64,000 bases of DNA from Streptomyces curacoi (GCF_001513975.1 NZ_KQ947990.1:422336-486335); one strand, 5' to 3'. Positions 34,531 to 45,239 are shown, numbered from the stretch's first letter. Numbers and translations: made by a program. The notes: generated by a model not told the origin, from the sequence alone.

Positions 34531-35694
34531 ATGAGCGTCGACACGGCAGCCGCGGTCGCCGAGCGGTTCAGGGAGCTGTACGGGGCCGAGCCGGAAGGGG
34601 TGTGGGCCGCGCCGGGACGGGTCAACCTGATCGGCGAGCACACCGACTACAACGACGGCTTCGTCATGCCGTTCGCGCTGCCGCACACCGCGGTCGTGGC
34701 GGTCTCGCGGCGCGACGACGGCGTACTGCGCCTGCACTCGTCGGACGTCGAGGGCGGCGTCGTCGAACTGCGCGTCGACGAGCTGGCGCCCGAGTCGGAC
34801 CGCGGCTGGACGGCGTACCCGTCGGGCGTGGTCTGGGCGCTGCGCCAGGCCGGCCACGCGGTGACCGGCGCCGACATCCACCTCGCCTCGACGGTCCCGG
34901 CGGGCGCGGGCCTGTCGTCGTCGGCGGCGCTGGAGGTCGTCGTCGCACTCGCCCTGAACGACCTCTACGAACTCGGCCAGAAGGGCTGGCAGCTGGCCCG
35001 CCTGTGCCAGCGCGCCGAGAACGTGTACGTCGGCGCCCCGGTCGGGATCATGGACCAGACGGCGTCGGCGTGCTGCCAGGCCGGCCACGCCCTGTTCCTG
35101 GACACCCGGGACCTCTCCCAGAAGCAGATCCCCTTCGACCTGGCCGCCGAGGGTATGCGCCTGCTGGTCGTCGACACCCAGGTCAAGCACTCCCACAGCG
35201 AGGGCGAGTACGGCAAGCGGCGCGCGGGCTGCGAGAAGGGCGCGGCGCTGCTGGGCGTGGACGCGCTCAGGGACATCGCCTACGACGACCTGGACGGGGC
35301 CCTCGAACGCCTCGGCGACGAGGAGGAGGTCCGCCGCCTGGTGCGCCACGTCGTCACCGAGGACCAGCGCGTCGAGCGGGTCGTCTCCCTGCTGGAGTCG
35401 GGCGAGACCCGCGCGATCGGCCCGGTCCTGACCGAGGGCCACGCCTCCCTCCGTGACGACTTCCGCATCTCCTGCCCGGAACTGGACCTCGTCGTCGACA
35501 CCGCCCTGGCCGGCGGCGCCCTGGGCGCCCGCATGACGGGCGGCGGCTTCGGCGGCTCGGCCATCGTGCTGGCCGAGGCGGCCGACGTCGAAACCATCAC
35601 CAAGGCCGTAGAAGCGGCCTTCGCCGCCGCGGGCTTCACGGCCCCGCGCGTGTTCGAGGCGGTGCCGGCGGCGGGGGCGCGGCGGGTGAGCTGA
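34531..35694 (+). CDS. galK: Galactokinase
   Basis: Seen: 387 residues from ATG 34531, with GGGAAGG and AGGG upstream. Galactokinase signature GRVNLIGEHTDYNDGFVMP, the GHMP ATP loop VPAGAGLSSSAALEV, and the C-terminal GARMTGGGFGGSAIVL. The catalytic Asp region is VGIMDQTASA. Known: phosphorylates alpha-D-galactose as the first committed Leloir step. Third gene of gal; the preceding hairpins suggest its level may be set separately from galTE. Confidence 0.95.
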   Translation: MSVDTAAAVAERFRELYGAEPEGVWAAPGRVNLIGEHTDYNDGFVMPFALPHTAVVAVSRRDDGVLRLHSSDVEGGVVELRVDELAPESDRGWTAYPSGVVWALRQAGHAVTGADIHLASTVPAGAGLSSSAALEVVVALALNDLYELGQKGWQLARLCQRAENVYVGAPVGIMDQTASACCQAGHALFLDTRDLSQKQIPFDLAAEGMRLLVVDTQVKHSHSEGEYGKRRAGCEKGAALLGVDALRDIAYDDLDGALERLGDEEEVRRLVRHVVTEDQRVERVVSLLESGETRAIGPVLTEGHASLRDDFRISCPELDLVVDTALAGGALGARMTGGGFGGSAIVLAEAADVETITKAVEAAFAAAGFTAPRVFEAVPAAGARRVS

Positions 35695-35702
35695 CACCCG
35701 GC

Positions 35703-35728
35703 GGGTGAGGCGACCCCCTGGCTCACCC
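35703..35728. terminator. Hairpin between convergent galK and GNAT genes
   Basis: GGGTGAG (35703-35709) pairs with CTCACCC (35722-35728). It lies eight bp past the galK stop and overlaps the stop of the convergent acetyltransferase, so it could end both transcripts. Confidence 0.5.
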
Positions 35729-36166
35729 CAGCCGCTTGGTGAGCGTGTACTCCGTGATCCCCGGCGGGTAGTCGGGGATCACGCACACCACCTCGTACCC
35801 CTGCTTCCGGTAGAACTCCGGTGCCTGGAAGTCCCATGTCTCCAGGCGCACGGAAGCACAGCCGCGCTCGTCACGTGCGACGCGCTCCGCGTGTGCGAGC
35901 AATCGCGAACCGAGGCCGGTGCCGCGGTGGCGTTCGTCGACCCAGAGGTAGGTGACGTGGAGCCAGGTGGTCCAGGTGTGCCCGACCAGTCCGCCGGCCA
36001 GGGCGCCGGCGGGGTCCAGGGCCCAGACCTGGAGCGGAAGTCCGCGTTCACCTGGGGTTCCGCGCAGGGCGCGGAGGATCGGGGAGGCCGCGGTGTTGGT
36101 GTCCCGCAGCCGTCGGCGGAGCAGATCCTGCCGTGATTTGTCGACTTCTGTCTCCAGACGAAACAT
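35723..36166 (-). CDS. GNAT-family N-acetyltransferase
   Basis: Seen: 147 residues from ATG 36166 (GGTGAG four bp upstream); ATG 36178 and 36205 are possible longer starts. The acetyl-CoA loop is DERHRGTGLGSRLL (R-x-x-G-x-G type), preceded by the YLWVDE strand and followed by LETWDFQAPEFYRKQGYEVV, the GNAT motif B. Known: transfers acetyl from acetyl-CoA to an amine; substrate not predictable. Cytoplasmic, monocistronic and convergent with galK. Confidence 0.85.
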   Translation of the reverse strand: MFRLETEVDKSRQDLLRRRLRDTNTAASPILRALRGTPGERGLPLQVWALDPAGALAGGLVGHTWTTWLHVTYLWVDERHRGTGLGSRLLAHAERVARDERGCASVRLETWDFQAPEFYRKQGYEVVCVIPDYPPGITEYTLTKRLG

Positions 36167-36449
36167 GCGGCTCACCATAAACGTGCTGGACAGCCAGTTC
36201 TGCAAATTACCTTCCGCTCCTGCCCCCCGGCCGTACCCTGATGAACAGCACCGGTGGGGGCCGGTGCTGATCAGGGGGCGAGACAGTCGGGTTCGGCGCC
36301 CGAAGTGGGGGTAGCAGTTCTTGCACGGCGGCGGCCGTGCGGCCCAACGTGCTTCGGGCGTCGTACCCGCGACCGTGTTCGTCTCCCGGTGTCGTCCTCA
36401 TGACGATGGGGTATCCCCTGCTCTTCGAGAGCTTGGGGAAGGGGGTTTC

Positions 36450-37217
36450 GTGGTTCGCATCCGAGTCCTGGTCGTCGACGACCATCGCATCTTCGCCGAG
36501 TCGCTCGCCGCCGCACTGGCGGCCGAGCCCGACGTCGACGTCTCCGCCGCGGGCAGCGGTCCGGCCGCGCTGCGCAGTCTGGAGCGCGCGGCCGCCGAGG
36601 GGCGCCGGTTCGACGTGCTGCTCGTCGACGCCGACCTGGGCGGCAGCGTGCCGGGCGTCCGGCCGGCGGTGCCCGTTCAGGAGGTGGGCGAGGACGGGCT
36701 CGTCGACGGCATCTCGCTGGTCGCCGGGGTCCGCTCCGCGCAGCCGGCCGTACGGATCGTGGTCCTCGCCGAGAAGGACGATCCGCGCCGGGCCGCGCTC
36801 GCCCTGCAGGCCGGGGCCTCGGGATGGGTGGCCAAGGACTGCTCGCTGTCCCGGCTGCTCACCGTCATCCGCGGGGTGCTGCGCGACGAGACCCATCTGC
36901 CGCCCGCCCTGCTCACCGGGGTGCTGCGGGAGCTGACCGCCGCCCGCAAGCACCGCACCGAGAGCGAGCGGCTGGTGGAGTCGCTCACCCCGCGCGAGCG
37001 GGAGGTGCTGCGCTGCATGGTGGCCGGCCTGGGCCGCAAGGCGGTCGCCGAACGCCTGTTCCTGTCCCCGCACACCGTCCGCACCCATATGCAGAACGTC
37101 CTCGGCAAGCTGGGCGTCCACTCCACCCTCGCCGCCGTCGCCCTCGCACGCCGTGCCGGGGTCGGGCCCGTCGATCTGGCCGGGGATGTCGTCGAACGGG
37201 GCGGGCAGCTGGCGTAG
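36450..37217 (+). CDS. Response regulator, NarL/LuxR type, with extended receiver
   Basis: Seen: 255 residues from GTG 36450, with GGGGAAGGGGG just upstream. The receiver has VLVVDDHRIFAESL, the phosphorylatable Asp60 in VLLVDADLGGS, and Lys129 in GWVAKD, so it is canonical, although ~20 extra residues (SVPGVRPAVPVQEVGEDGL) follow Asp60. LuxR HTH at ~185-245: LTPREREVLRCMVAGL, VAERLFLSPHTVRTHMQNVL. No kinase is adjacent. The final ~15 residues are encoded inside a DNA segment duplicated from the neighbouring marR-type gene region, so the native C-terminus may have been altered. It resembles the regulator at 28.8 kb. Confidence 0.9.
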   Translation: MVRIRVLVVDDHRIFAESLAAALAAEPDVDVSAAGSGPAALRSLERAAAEGRRFDVLLVDADLGGSVPGVRPAVPVQEVGEDGLVDGISLVAGVRSAQPAVRIVVLAEKDDPRRAALALQAGASGWVAKDCSLSRLLTVIRGVLRDETHLPPALLTGVLRELTAARKHRTESERLVESLTPREREVLRCMVAGLGRKAVAERLFLSPHTVRTHMQNVLGKLGVHSTLAAVALARRAGVGPVDLAGDVVERGGQLA

Positions 37218-37540
37218 CGGTGCGGTGGGCGCCTGGTCGGCGGCGTTGAAGGCCTCGTCGGTGAGCCGGACCAGTGCGCCGCGTCGGCCGTCGTCGGCCC
37301 CGCGCGCCGTGCCGGGTGGCCCGTCGGTCTAGCCGGGGATGTTGTCGAACGGCGCGGTCAGCTGGCGCAGCAGCCCGGCGAGTTCGCCGCGTTGGGCGCG
37401 GGAGAGCTCGGCGAGGATCGCGCGCTCCTGGTCCAGCAGTCCGGCGAGCGCCTGGTCGGCGCGGTCGCGGCCCTCGTCGGTGAGGCGGACGAGTACGCCG
37501 CGCCGGTCGCTGGGGTCGGGCAGGCGCTCCACCAGGCCCT
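37150..37540. repeat. Diverged tandem duplication spanning the luxR/tamR 3' ends
   Basis: Copy A runs ~37150-37303 and copy B ~37304-37540. Matching blocks are CGCCGTGCCGGG, GCCGGGGATGT-GTCGAACGG, GGTCAGCTGGCG (or GGGCAGCTGGCG), GCGCCTGGTCGG, and CCTCGTCGGTGAG followed by CGGACCAG or CGGACGAG. Copy A lacks an internal ~70-80 bp that copy B (the tamR 3' end) retains. Copy A encodes the end of the LuxR protein on the plus strand. Confidence 0.7.
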
Positions 37541-37826
37541 TCTTGGCCAGGCGGTCGATGCGGTTCGTCATCGTGCCCGAGGTGACCAGGGTCTGTGTCA
37601 GCAGCTGGCCGGGGGAGAGCTGGTACGGCGTTCCCGCGCGCCGGAGCGCGGTCAGGACGTCGAACTCCCAGGGCTCCAGGTTGTGTTCGGAGAAGGCCAG
37701 CCGGCGTGCACGGTCCAGGTGCCGGGCCAGTCTGCTGACCCGGCTGAGCACCTCGAGCGGTTCCACGTCGAGGTCCGGGCGCTCCCGGCGCCACGCTGCG
37801 ACCAGCCGATCGACCTCGTCCTCCAT
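37329..37826 (-). CDS. tamR: MarR-family regulator TamR
   Basis: Seen: 165 residues from ATG 37826. The winged helix-turn-helix is LSPGQLLTQTLVTSGTMTNRIDRLAKKGL with the wing DPSDRRGVLVRLT. Divergent from a trans-aconitate methyltransferase gene, with a perfect palindrome between them. Known: S. coelicolor TamR represses tam and aconitase and responds to citrate, isocitrate and trans-aconitate, linking oxidative damage to aconitase with TCA-cycle control. The name is given on this gene pairing and the operator. Its 3' end is part of a tandem duplication. Confidence 0.9.
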   Translation of the reverse strand: MEDEVDRLVAAWRRERPDLDVEPLEVLSRVSRLARHLDRARRLAFSEHNLEPWEFDVLTALRRAGTPYQLSPGQLLTQTLVTSGTMTNRIDRLAKKGLVERLPDPSDRRGVLVRLTDEGRDRADQALAGLLDQERAILAELSRAQRGELAGLLRQLTAPFDNIPG

Positions 37827-37861
37827 GGCGATCAGTGTAGTGGTTGTGTCGACGTGAAGTC

Positions 37862-37875
37862 TCTTGACGTCAAGA
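37862..37875. promoter_or_regulatory. Perfect 14-bp palindrome, probable TamR operator
   Basis: TCTTGACGTCAAGA reads identically on both strands and lies in the 92-bp gap between the tamR and tam starts. A related half, GTCGACGTGAAG, precedes it. It overlaps the likely tam promoter, fitting dual repression of both genes. Confidence 0.8.
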
Positions 37876-37918
37876 TATCTCGGAGGCAGGCTGAGGGTGA
37901 GAGACAGGAGGCCCTGCC

Positions 37919-38728
37919 ATGTCCGCTGCCGCCGCCCCCACCTGGGACCCCGCCCAGTACCTGCGCCACGCCGGCCACCGTGCCCGCCCCTTCACCGACC
38001 TCCTCGCCCGCGTCCCCGACCTGCCCGGCGAACGGCCCCGGATCGCCGACCTCGGCTGCGGCCCCGGCAACGTCACCGCCCTGCTCGCGCGGCGCTGGCC
38101 CACCGCGCACATCACCGGCCACGACAACTCCGCCGAGATGCTGGACAAGGCCCACGTCGAGCACGAGGGCCCGACCGAGGGCGGCGGCCGCCTCGACTTC
38201 GCGCACGCCGACGTACGGACCTGGACGCCCGACGAGCCGTACGACCTCATCGTCAGCAATGCCACGCTGCAGTGGGTGCCCGGCCATGTGGAACGGTTCG
38301 CGGACTGGATCGGCGGCCTGCGCCCCGGCGGCACCTTCGCCTTCCAGGTCCCCGGCAACTTCGACGCCCCGAGCCACCGCCTGATGCGCGAGCTAGCCCA
38401 CGGCTACGGCCTCGCCGACAGCCTGCGCCACACCGACGCCGTGCTCGCCCCGCAGGACTACCTGGCCCGCCTGACCGACCTGGGCTGCACGGCGGACGTG
38501 TGGGAGACGACGTACATCCACCTGCTGGCCGGCGAGGACCCCGTCCTGGACTGGGTGAAGGGCACGGGACTGCGCCCCGTCCTCACCGCCCTCGCCGACA
38601 CCCCCGAGCGGCGGGAGGCCTTCCTGCGCGACTACCGGGCGGCCCTGCGTACGGCCTATCCGCCCGGTGCGCACGGCACCCCCTTCCCGTTCCGCCGGAT
38701 CTTCGCCGTGGCCCGCAGGGAGGCGTGA
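37919..38728 (+). CDS. tam: Trans-aconitate 2-methyltransferase
   Basis: Seen: 269 residues from ATG 37919, with AGGAGG upstream. SAM motif I is IADLGCGPGNVTALL, followed by the acidic GHDNSAEML and the DLIVSNATLQWV block typical of Tam. N-terminal WDPAQYLRHAGHRARPFTDL also matches. Known: Tam methylates trans-aconitate, an inhibitor of aconitase formed spontaneously from cis-aconitate, detoxifying it. Regulated by the divergent TamR. Confidence 0.93.
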   Translation: MSAAAAPTWDPAQYLRHAGHRARPFTDLLARVPDLPGERPRIADLGCGPGNVTALLARRWPTAHITGHDNSAEMLDKAHVEHEGPTEGGGRLDFAHADVRTWTPDEPYDLIVSNATLQWVPGHVERFADWIGGLRPGGTFAFQVPGNFDAPSHRLMRELAHGYGLADSLRHTDAVLAPQDYLARLTDLGCTADVWETTYIHLLAGEDPVLDWVKGTGLRPVLTALADTPERREAFLRDYRAALRTAYPPGAHGTPFPFRRIFAVARREA

Positions 38729-38806
38729 CGACCCCTGTTTGAGCGGTGCTCAGACGGGTCACCCGCCAGGTGACACCGACGTCGAACCTCGCTGGGAGTG
38801 AGGAAC

Positions 38807-38980
38807 GTGGCGAAGGAAGAGAAGACCCGGGCCAAGAAGGAACAGGCCAAGGGCAAGGCCAAGGAAGCGATGGGCCGTATGGTCGGCAACGAGCGGATGA
38901 CCGCCGAAGGCAAGGCCGACCAGGTGAAGGGCGACGCACGCCAGGCGAAGGAGAAGGGCAAGGACACCTTCAAGCACTGA
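38807..38980 (+). CDS. CsbD-like small stress protein
   Basis: Seen: 57 residues from GTG 38807 with GGAG eight bp upstream; GTG 38798 is a longer option. It is almost entirely charged and helical: QAKGKAKEAMGRMVGNERM then AEGKADQVKGDARQAKEKGK, the tandem CsbD pattern. Known: CsbD proteins are abundant small stress-induced proteins of unknown mechanism, controlled by stress sigma factors. Followed by a strong terminator. Confidence 0.88.
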   Translation: MAKEEKTRAKKEQAKGKAKEAMGRMVGNERMTAEGKADQVKGDARQAKEKGKDTFKH

Positions 38981-38995
38981 GCGCGCACCAGCGGC

Positions 38996-39026
38996 GGGCG
39001 CCTCGCGCATGCGGCGCGGGGCGCCC
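38996..39026 (+). terminator. Intrinsic terminator after the CsbD-like gene
   Basis: GGGCGCC-T-CGCGC (38996-39008) pairs with GCGCG-G-GGCGCCC (39014-39026), 13 pairs with one T/G, loop ATGCG. It begins 15 bp past the stop. Part of the 3' arm is in a direct repeat (39021-39039 and ~39050-39068). Confidence 0.78.
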
Positions 39027-39097
39027 CCGTGCGTGCGGTGACGAGGCGGGCGCCCCCGTGCGTGCGGTCCGAGTCGGGCGCCAGCTCTTGGGCGGCG

Positions 39098-39775
39098 TCA
39101 GCTCTTGCGGCGCCCTATCAGGTGCGGCTTCGCCTCCAGCCCGTCCAGCCCGTGCCAGGCCAGATTCACCAGATGGGCCGCCACCTCCGCCTTCTTCGGG
39201 CGGCGGACGTCCAGCCACCACTGGCCGGTCAGGGCGACCATCCCGACCAGGGCCTGCGCGTACAGCGGGGCCAGCTTGGGGTCGAAGCCGCGGCTCTTGA
39301 ACTCGCGGCCCAGGATGTCCTCCACCTGGGTCGCGATGTCCGAGATCAGCGAGGCGAAGGAACCCGTCGACTGCGGGATGGGCGAGTCACGGACCAGGAT
39401 GCGGAAACCGTCCGTGTACTCCTCGATGTAGTCCAGCAGCGCGAACGCCGCCTGCTCGCACAGCTCACGCGGATGACCGGCGGTGAGCGAACTGGTCACC
39501 ATGTCCAGCAGCCGGCGCATCTCCCGGTCCACCACGACGGCGTACAGCCCCTCCTTGCCGCCGAAATGCTCGTACACCACCGGCTTGGACACCCCGGCCT
39601 TCGCCGCGATCTCCTCCACCGACGTGCCCTCGAAGCCCTTCGCGGCGAAGAGGGTGCGACCGATCTCCAGCAGCTGCTGGCGGCGCTCCGCACCGGTCAT
39701 CCGGGTACGGCGTACTCGCCGCGGCTTGTCGTTGCTGGGGGTGCTGCTCGAGTCGGTCGCCACAGCGACCATCAT
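39098..39775 (-). CDS. TetR-family regulator coupled to a desaturase gene
   Basis: Seen: 225 residues from ATG 39775, overlapping the desaturase stop (ATGA). The HTH is FEGTSVEEIAAKAGVSKPVVYEHFGGKEGLY. The C-terminal ligand domain begins near residue 75 and includes DGFRILVRDSPIPQS and ALTGQWWLDVRRPKKAEVA. Known: TetR regulators next to fatty-acid desaturases often sense acyl-CoA and set membrane unsaturation. Inferred: repressor of its own operon, acting at tandem dyads upstream of the desaturase start. Confidence 0.9.
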   Translation of the reverse strand: MMVAVATDSSSTPSNDKPRRVRRTRMTGAERRQQLLEIGRTLFAAKGFEGTSVEEIAAKAGVSKPVVYEHFGGKEGLYAVVVDREMRRLLDMVTSSLTAGHPRELCEQAAFALLDYIEEYTDGFRILVRDSPIPQSTGSFASLISDIATQVEDILGREFKSRGFDPKLAPLYAQALVGMVALTGQWWLDVRRPKKAEVAAHLVNLAWHGLDGLEAKPHLIGRRKS

Positions 39776-40791
39776 GCCGCCTTGACGGGCTCCTTCCCGT
39801 GCCGGGAGCCGCCTTCCCCGGTGTTACGGCGTGAATCGATACGCGAGCGTGACGGCCAGCGCACGTCGTACGCCCAGCCGAGCATCTCGAACCAGCGGAT
39901 CAGGCGCGCGCTCGAATCGAGCTGGCCGCGCATCACACCGTGCCGGGCGGACGTCGGGTCGGCGTGGTGCAGGTTGTGCCACGACTCGCCGCACGACAGC
40001 ACGGCCAGCCACCACACGTTGCCCGAACGGTCACGCGACTTGAAGGGGCGCTTGCCGACCGCGTGGCAGATCGAGTTGATCGACCAGGTCACGTGGTGCA
40101 GCAGGGCCACCCGGACAAGCGAACCCCAGAAGAACCCGGTGAAGGCGCCCCACCAGGACATCGTGACCAGACCGCCGATCAGCGGCGGCAGCGCCAGGGA
40201 CACCACCGTCCACAGCACGAACTGCCGGGAGATCGTGCGCAGCGTCTTGTCCTTGATCAGGTCCGGGGCGTACTTCTCCTGCGGCGTCTGCTCCTCGTCG
40301 AACATCCATCCGATGTGCGCCCACCACAGGCCCTTCATCAGGGCCGGAAGCGTCTCGCCGAACCGCCACGGCGAGTGCGGGTCGCCCTCCGCGTCGGAGA
40401 ACTTGTGGTGCTTGCGGTGATCGGCCACCCAGCGCACCAGCGGACCTTCGACCGCCATGGACCCCGCGATCGCCAGCGCGATCTTCAGGGGCCGCTTGGC
40501 CTTGAACGAACCGTGAGTGAAGTGGCGGTGGAAGCCGATCGTGATGCCGTGGCAGCCCAGGTAGTAGAAGAAGACCAGCAGACCGAGGTCCAGCCAGCTC
40601 ACGCCCCAGCCCCACGCCAGCGGCACGGCCGCCAGCAGCGCGAGGAACGGGACGGTGATGAAGAGGAGGAGGGCGATCTGCTCGATGGAGCGCTTCTGCT
40701 CGCCGCCCAGCGTGGCGGAAGCCGCTGCGGCGTCGGTGTCCTGGCCGGGCACCTTCGGGGCGTTTTCGATCACGTCGGAACTACTGGTCAT
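39772..40791 (-). CDS. Acyl-CoA/fatty acid desaturase (membrane di-iron)
   Basis: Seen: 339 residues from ATG 40791 with AAGGGA upstream. Three histidine boxes bind the di-iron centre: HRHFTH, HRKHH and HNLHH, in the order and spacing of delta-9 desaturases. Four TM spans in two pairs flank them (LLFITVPFLALLAAVPLAW, LGLLVFFYYLGCHGI, and TISRQFVLWTVVSLALPPL, TMSWWGAFTGFFWGSLV). Known: inserts a cis double bond in acyl chains with O2 and an electron donor. First gene of a two-gene operon with its TetR regulator. Confidence 0.93.
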   Translation of the reverse strand: MTSSSDVIENAPKVPGQDTDAAAASATLGGEQKRSIEQIALLLFITVPFLALLAAVPLAWGWGVSWLDLGLLVFFYYLGCHGITIGFHRHFTHGSFKAKRPLKIALAIAGSMAVEGPLVRWVADHRKHHKFSDAEGDPHSPWRFGETLPALMKGLWWAHIGWMFDEEQTPQEKYAPDLIKDKTLRTISRQFVLWTVVSLALPPLIGGLVTMSWWGAFTGFFWGSLVRVALLHHVTWSINSICHAVGKRPFKSRDRSGNVWWLAVLSCGESWHNLHHADPTSARHGVMRGQLDSSARLIRWFEMLGWAYDVRWPSRSRIDSRRNTGEGGSRHGKEPVKAA

Positions 40792-40859
40792 ACGCGTCCC
40801 TTGGAGGGTATGTGGATGGAGAGCGGGTAGCCGGGCCACGGAACCCGTGCAGTGTTCCC

Positions 40860-40886
40860 TACGGTTCCGTAACCTACGGCATCGTA
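40860..40886. promoter_or_regulatory. Tandem dyads in the desaturase promoter, candidate TetR operator
   Basis: TACGG-TT-CCGTA (40860-40871) is followed by TACG-GCAT-CGTA (40875-40886). They lie 70-95 bp upstream of the desaturase ATG; TACGAT on the minus strand (40881-40886) could be a -10 hexamer, so binding would block RNA polymerase. Confidence 0.5.
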
Positions 40887-41085
40887 AGTATGGCAGTGCG
40901 CCGCCCGGCGGCAAGAGCCCCAGAGCCTGCGCGTCCCGGCCGACACCTATCCTGGTGTCGGTCGGACAGCGCGGTCCGCTCTGATTTCTTCCCGGACGTC
41001 CGGCTCCGTAAGCGGCGCCCGCCGCGCGAGACGCCGTCCGGGTTCCCCTCCCAGACGAGCTTCAACACTGCAAGGAGCCGCACCT

Positions 41086-43815
<2,730 letters not shown>

Positions 43816-43830
43816 CCAGCCAAAAAAAGG

Positions 43831-43871
43831 AGGGTGCCCCCCGTGCTGCTCACGAGCACGGGGGGCACCCT
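43831..43871 (+). terminator. Intrinsic terminator of ppc
   Basis: A perfect 17-bp stem, AGGGTGCCCCCCGTGCT (43831-43847) with its complement at 43855-43871, has a seven-base loop and is followed by TTTC. It is 16 bp after the ppc stop and lies before the convergent LAETG gene. Confidence 0.95.
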
Positions 43872-43880
43872 TTCACGTCC

Positions 43881-43925
43881 TGTACGCCGACCTGTACGAG
43901 CTTGTACGACCTGGTACGACGGTCT
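43881..43925. repeat. Short TGTACG-type tandem repeats
   Basis: TGTACG occurs at 43881, 43893 and 43903, followed by GGTACG at 43913 and TCTACG at 43923, a spacing of 10-12 bp. They lie between the ppc terminator and the stop of the LAETG gene. Confidence 0.6.
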
Positions 43926-43928
43926 ACG

Positions 43929-44627
43929 TCAGGCCTTACGGCGGCGCAGCACCAGGTAGCCACCCGCTGCCAGCAGCGCGGCCGCAGCCGCCGACAGCAG
44001 ACCCACCGGAGCACCGTTACCGGTCTCGGCGAGGTCACCCTCACCGCCCTGCCCCGACGGGGACGACGAAGGGGCGGCCGCGTCGGACGTGGACGGGCTC
44101 GCGGACGGCTCGGTGGTCGAGTCGTCGCCCGGCGCGGAGGGGGACGCCGAGGCGGACGGCGTAGCGGACGGCGTGGCCGTGCCGCCGCCGCCCTCCTCCT
44201 CGTCCTCGCAGTCCGTCCAGAACACCTTGTGCTTGGCCGAGCCGTGCTCGCCGTCGAAGTTCCAGAACAGCTTGTAGTGCCCGTCGGCCAGCGTCATGTC
44301 CTCCGTACGGCCGTGGCCCTGGTCGTCCAGCGTGATCGCGCCGGACTTCACGGTCTCGCCCTTGGCGCCGGCCGTCGGAGCCCACGCCTCGATGTGCCAG
44401 TCGACCTGCTGAAGGCTGTCGAAACCGAACGCGTCCAAGTAGAACTCGCACACGTGTGGCTCGTTCTTGCGCAGCTCCTCGCCGGTAGTGGCGTCATGGA
44501 TCTTGACGGTGCCGTTGTCACCTGGCGGGGTGGCGTGGGCGGCGACCGGAGCGGACAGCAACGCGGCCGCGGCGACGGCGGACAGGGCACCGACGCGGGT
44601 GAGGGTTCGCATGAGGCAGTAGTCCAT
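43929..44627 (-). CDS. LAETG-type sortase-anchored surface protein
   Basis: Seen: up to 232 residues from ATG 44627; ATG 44612 (MRTLTRVG) is an equally good start and gives a cleaner signal peptide (cleaved near AHATPPG). The mature region (~35-150) is beta-rich with two Cys (HVCEFYLD and WTDCED), then a Ser/Thr/Pro/Ala-rich stalk. The sorting signal is LAETGNGAP, a hydrophobic helix and an RRRKA tail. Known: LAxTG proteins are attached by class E sortases in Streptomyces. The stalk is a plausible substrate for the Pmt mannosyltransferase. Function of the head domain not known. Confidence 0.88.
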   Translation of the reverse strand: MDYCLMRTLTRVGALSAVAAAALLSAPVAAHATPPGDNGTVKIHDATTGEELRKNEPHVCEFYLDAFGFDSLQQVDWHIEAWAPTAGAKGETVKSGAITLDDQGHGRTEDMTLADGHYKLFWNFDGEHGSAKHKVFWTDCEDEEEGGGGTATPSATPSASASPSAPGDDSTTEPSASPSTSDAAAPSSSPSGQGGEGDLAETGNGAPVGLLSAAAAALLAAGGYLVLRRRKA

Positions 44628-44750
44628 CTTCGTGAAACGAACGGGAAGATGTGGAGGGGGCGGCTAAGCATCCAGCCGGAACTGACCCCAGGTCAATCAC
44701 GAACAGACAACAGCTTGATCCCCCACAGAACCGGAGAACGACGCAGACCA

Positions 44751-45239
44751 TCAGATCGTCACGAAAGCCGCCGTGAGCAGCGCGATCCCCGCCCCCGCCA
44801 GCACCCAGGCCGGCCGCGTCCGCCGCATCCCGCCCGCCACCACCACCGACGCCAGCAGCAGCGCACCACCGAACGGAACCCACGAGTACAGCACCCCCGC
44901 AGGCCCCGACCGGACCACGTCATCACTGCCCGGCTTCACCACGACCGTGTACGTCTGCCCCTGGCGCACGGCCACGTTCTTCTCGATGACCACCGACCCG
45001 CGCGGCTGCGACCCCGCCGAGATCGGCGAGTACGGCCCACTGCAGGTGTCCGCACCACACCGCGTCACCTCGATCGTGCCGCTCTCCCGCCCCTTCGTGA
45101 GCATCACATGCTGAGCACTGCCCCACGACGCCCACACACCCGCGATCAGAATCAGCACCGCGACCGTACCCATCACCGCGACCCGTCCGAACCGCAGCAC
45201 CACAAGAGCGCCCTGACTTGAAGTGACGGCAGAAGGCAT
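44751..45239 (-). CDS. Two-TM membrane protein of unknown function
   Basis: Seen: 162 residues from ATG 45239, with AAGGATCG upstream. TM spans at ~20-40 (AVMGTVAVLILIAGVWASW) and ~112-130, plus a third hydrophobic end (~145-162). The extracytoplasmic part carries a Cys pair (TRCGADTCSGPY) that may form a disulphide and a VRQGQTYTVVVKPG beta segment. Known: similar small actinobacterial membrane proteins are unnamed. It lies 65 bp after pth and 123 bp before the LAETG gene on the same strand. Confidence 0.8.
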   Translation of the reverse strand: MPSAVTSSQGALVVLRFGRVAVMGTVAVLILIAGVWASWGSAQHVMLTKGRESGTIEVTRCGADTCSGPYSPISAGSQPRGSVVIEKNVAVRQGQTYTVVVKPGSDDVVRSGPAGVLYSWVPFGGALLLASVVVAGGMRRTRPAWVLAGAGIALLTAAFVTI

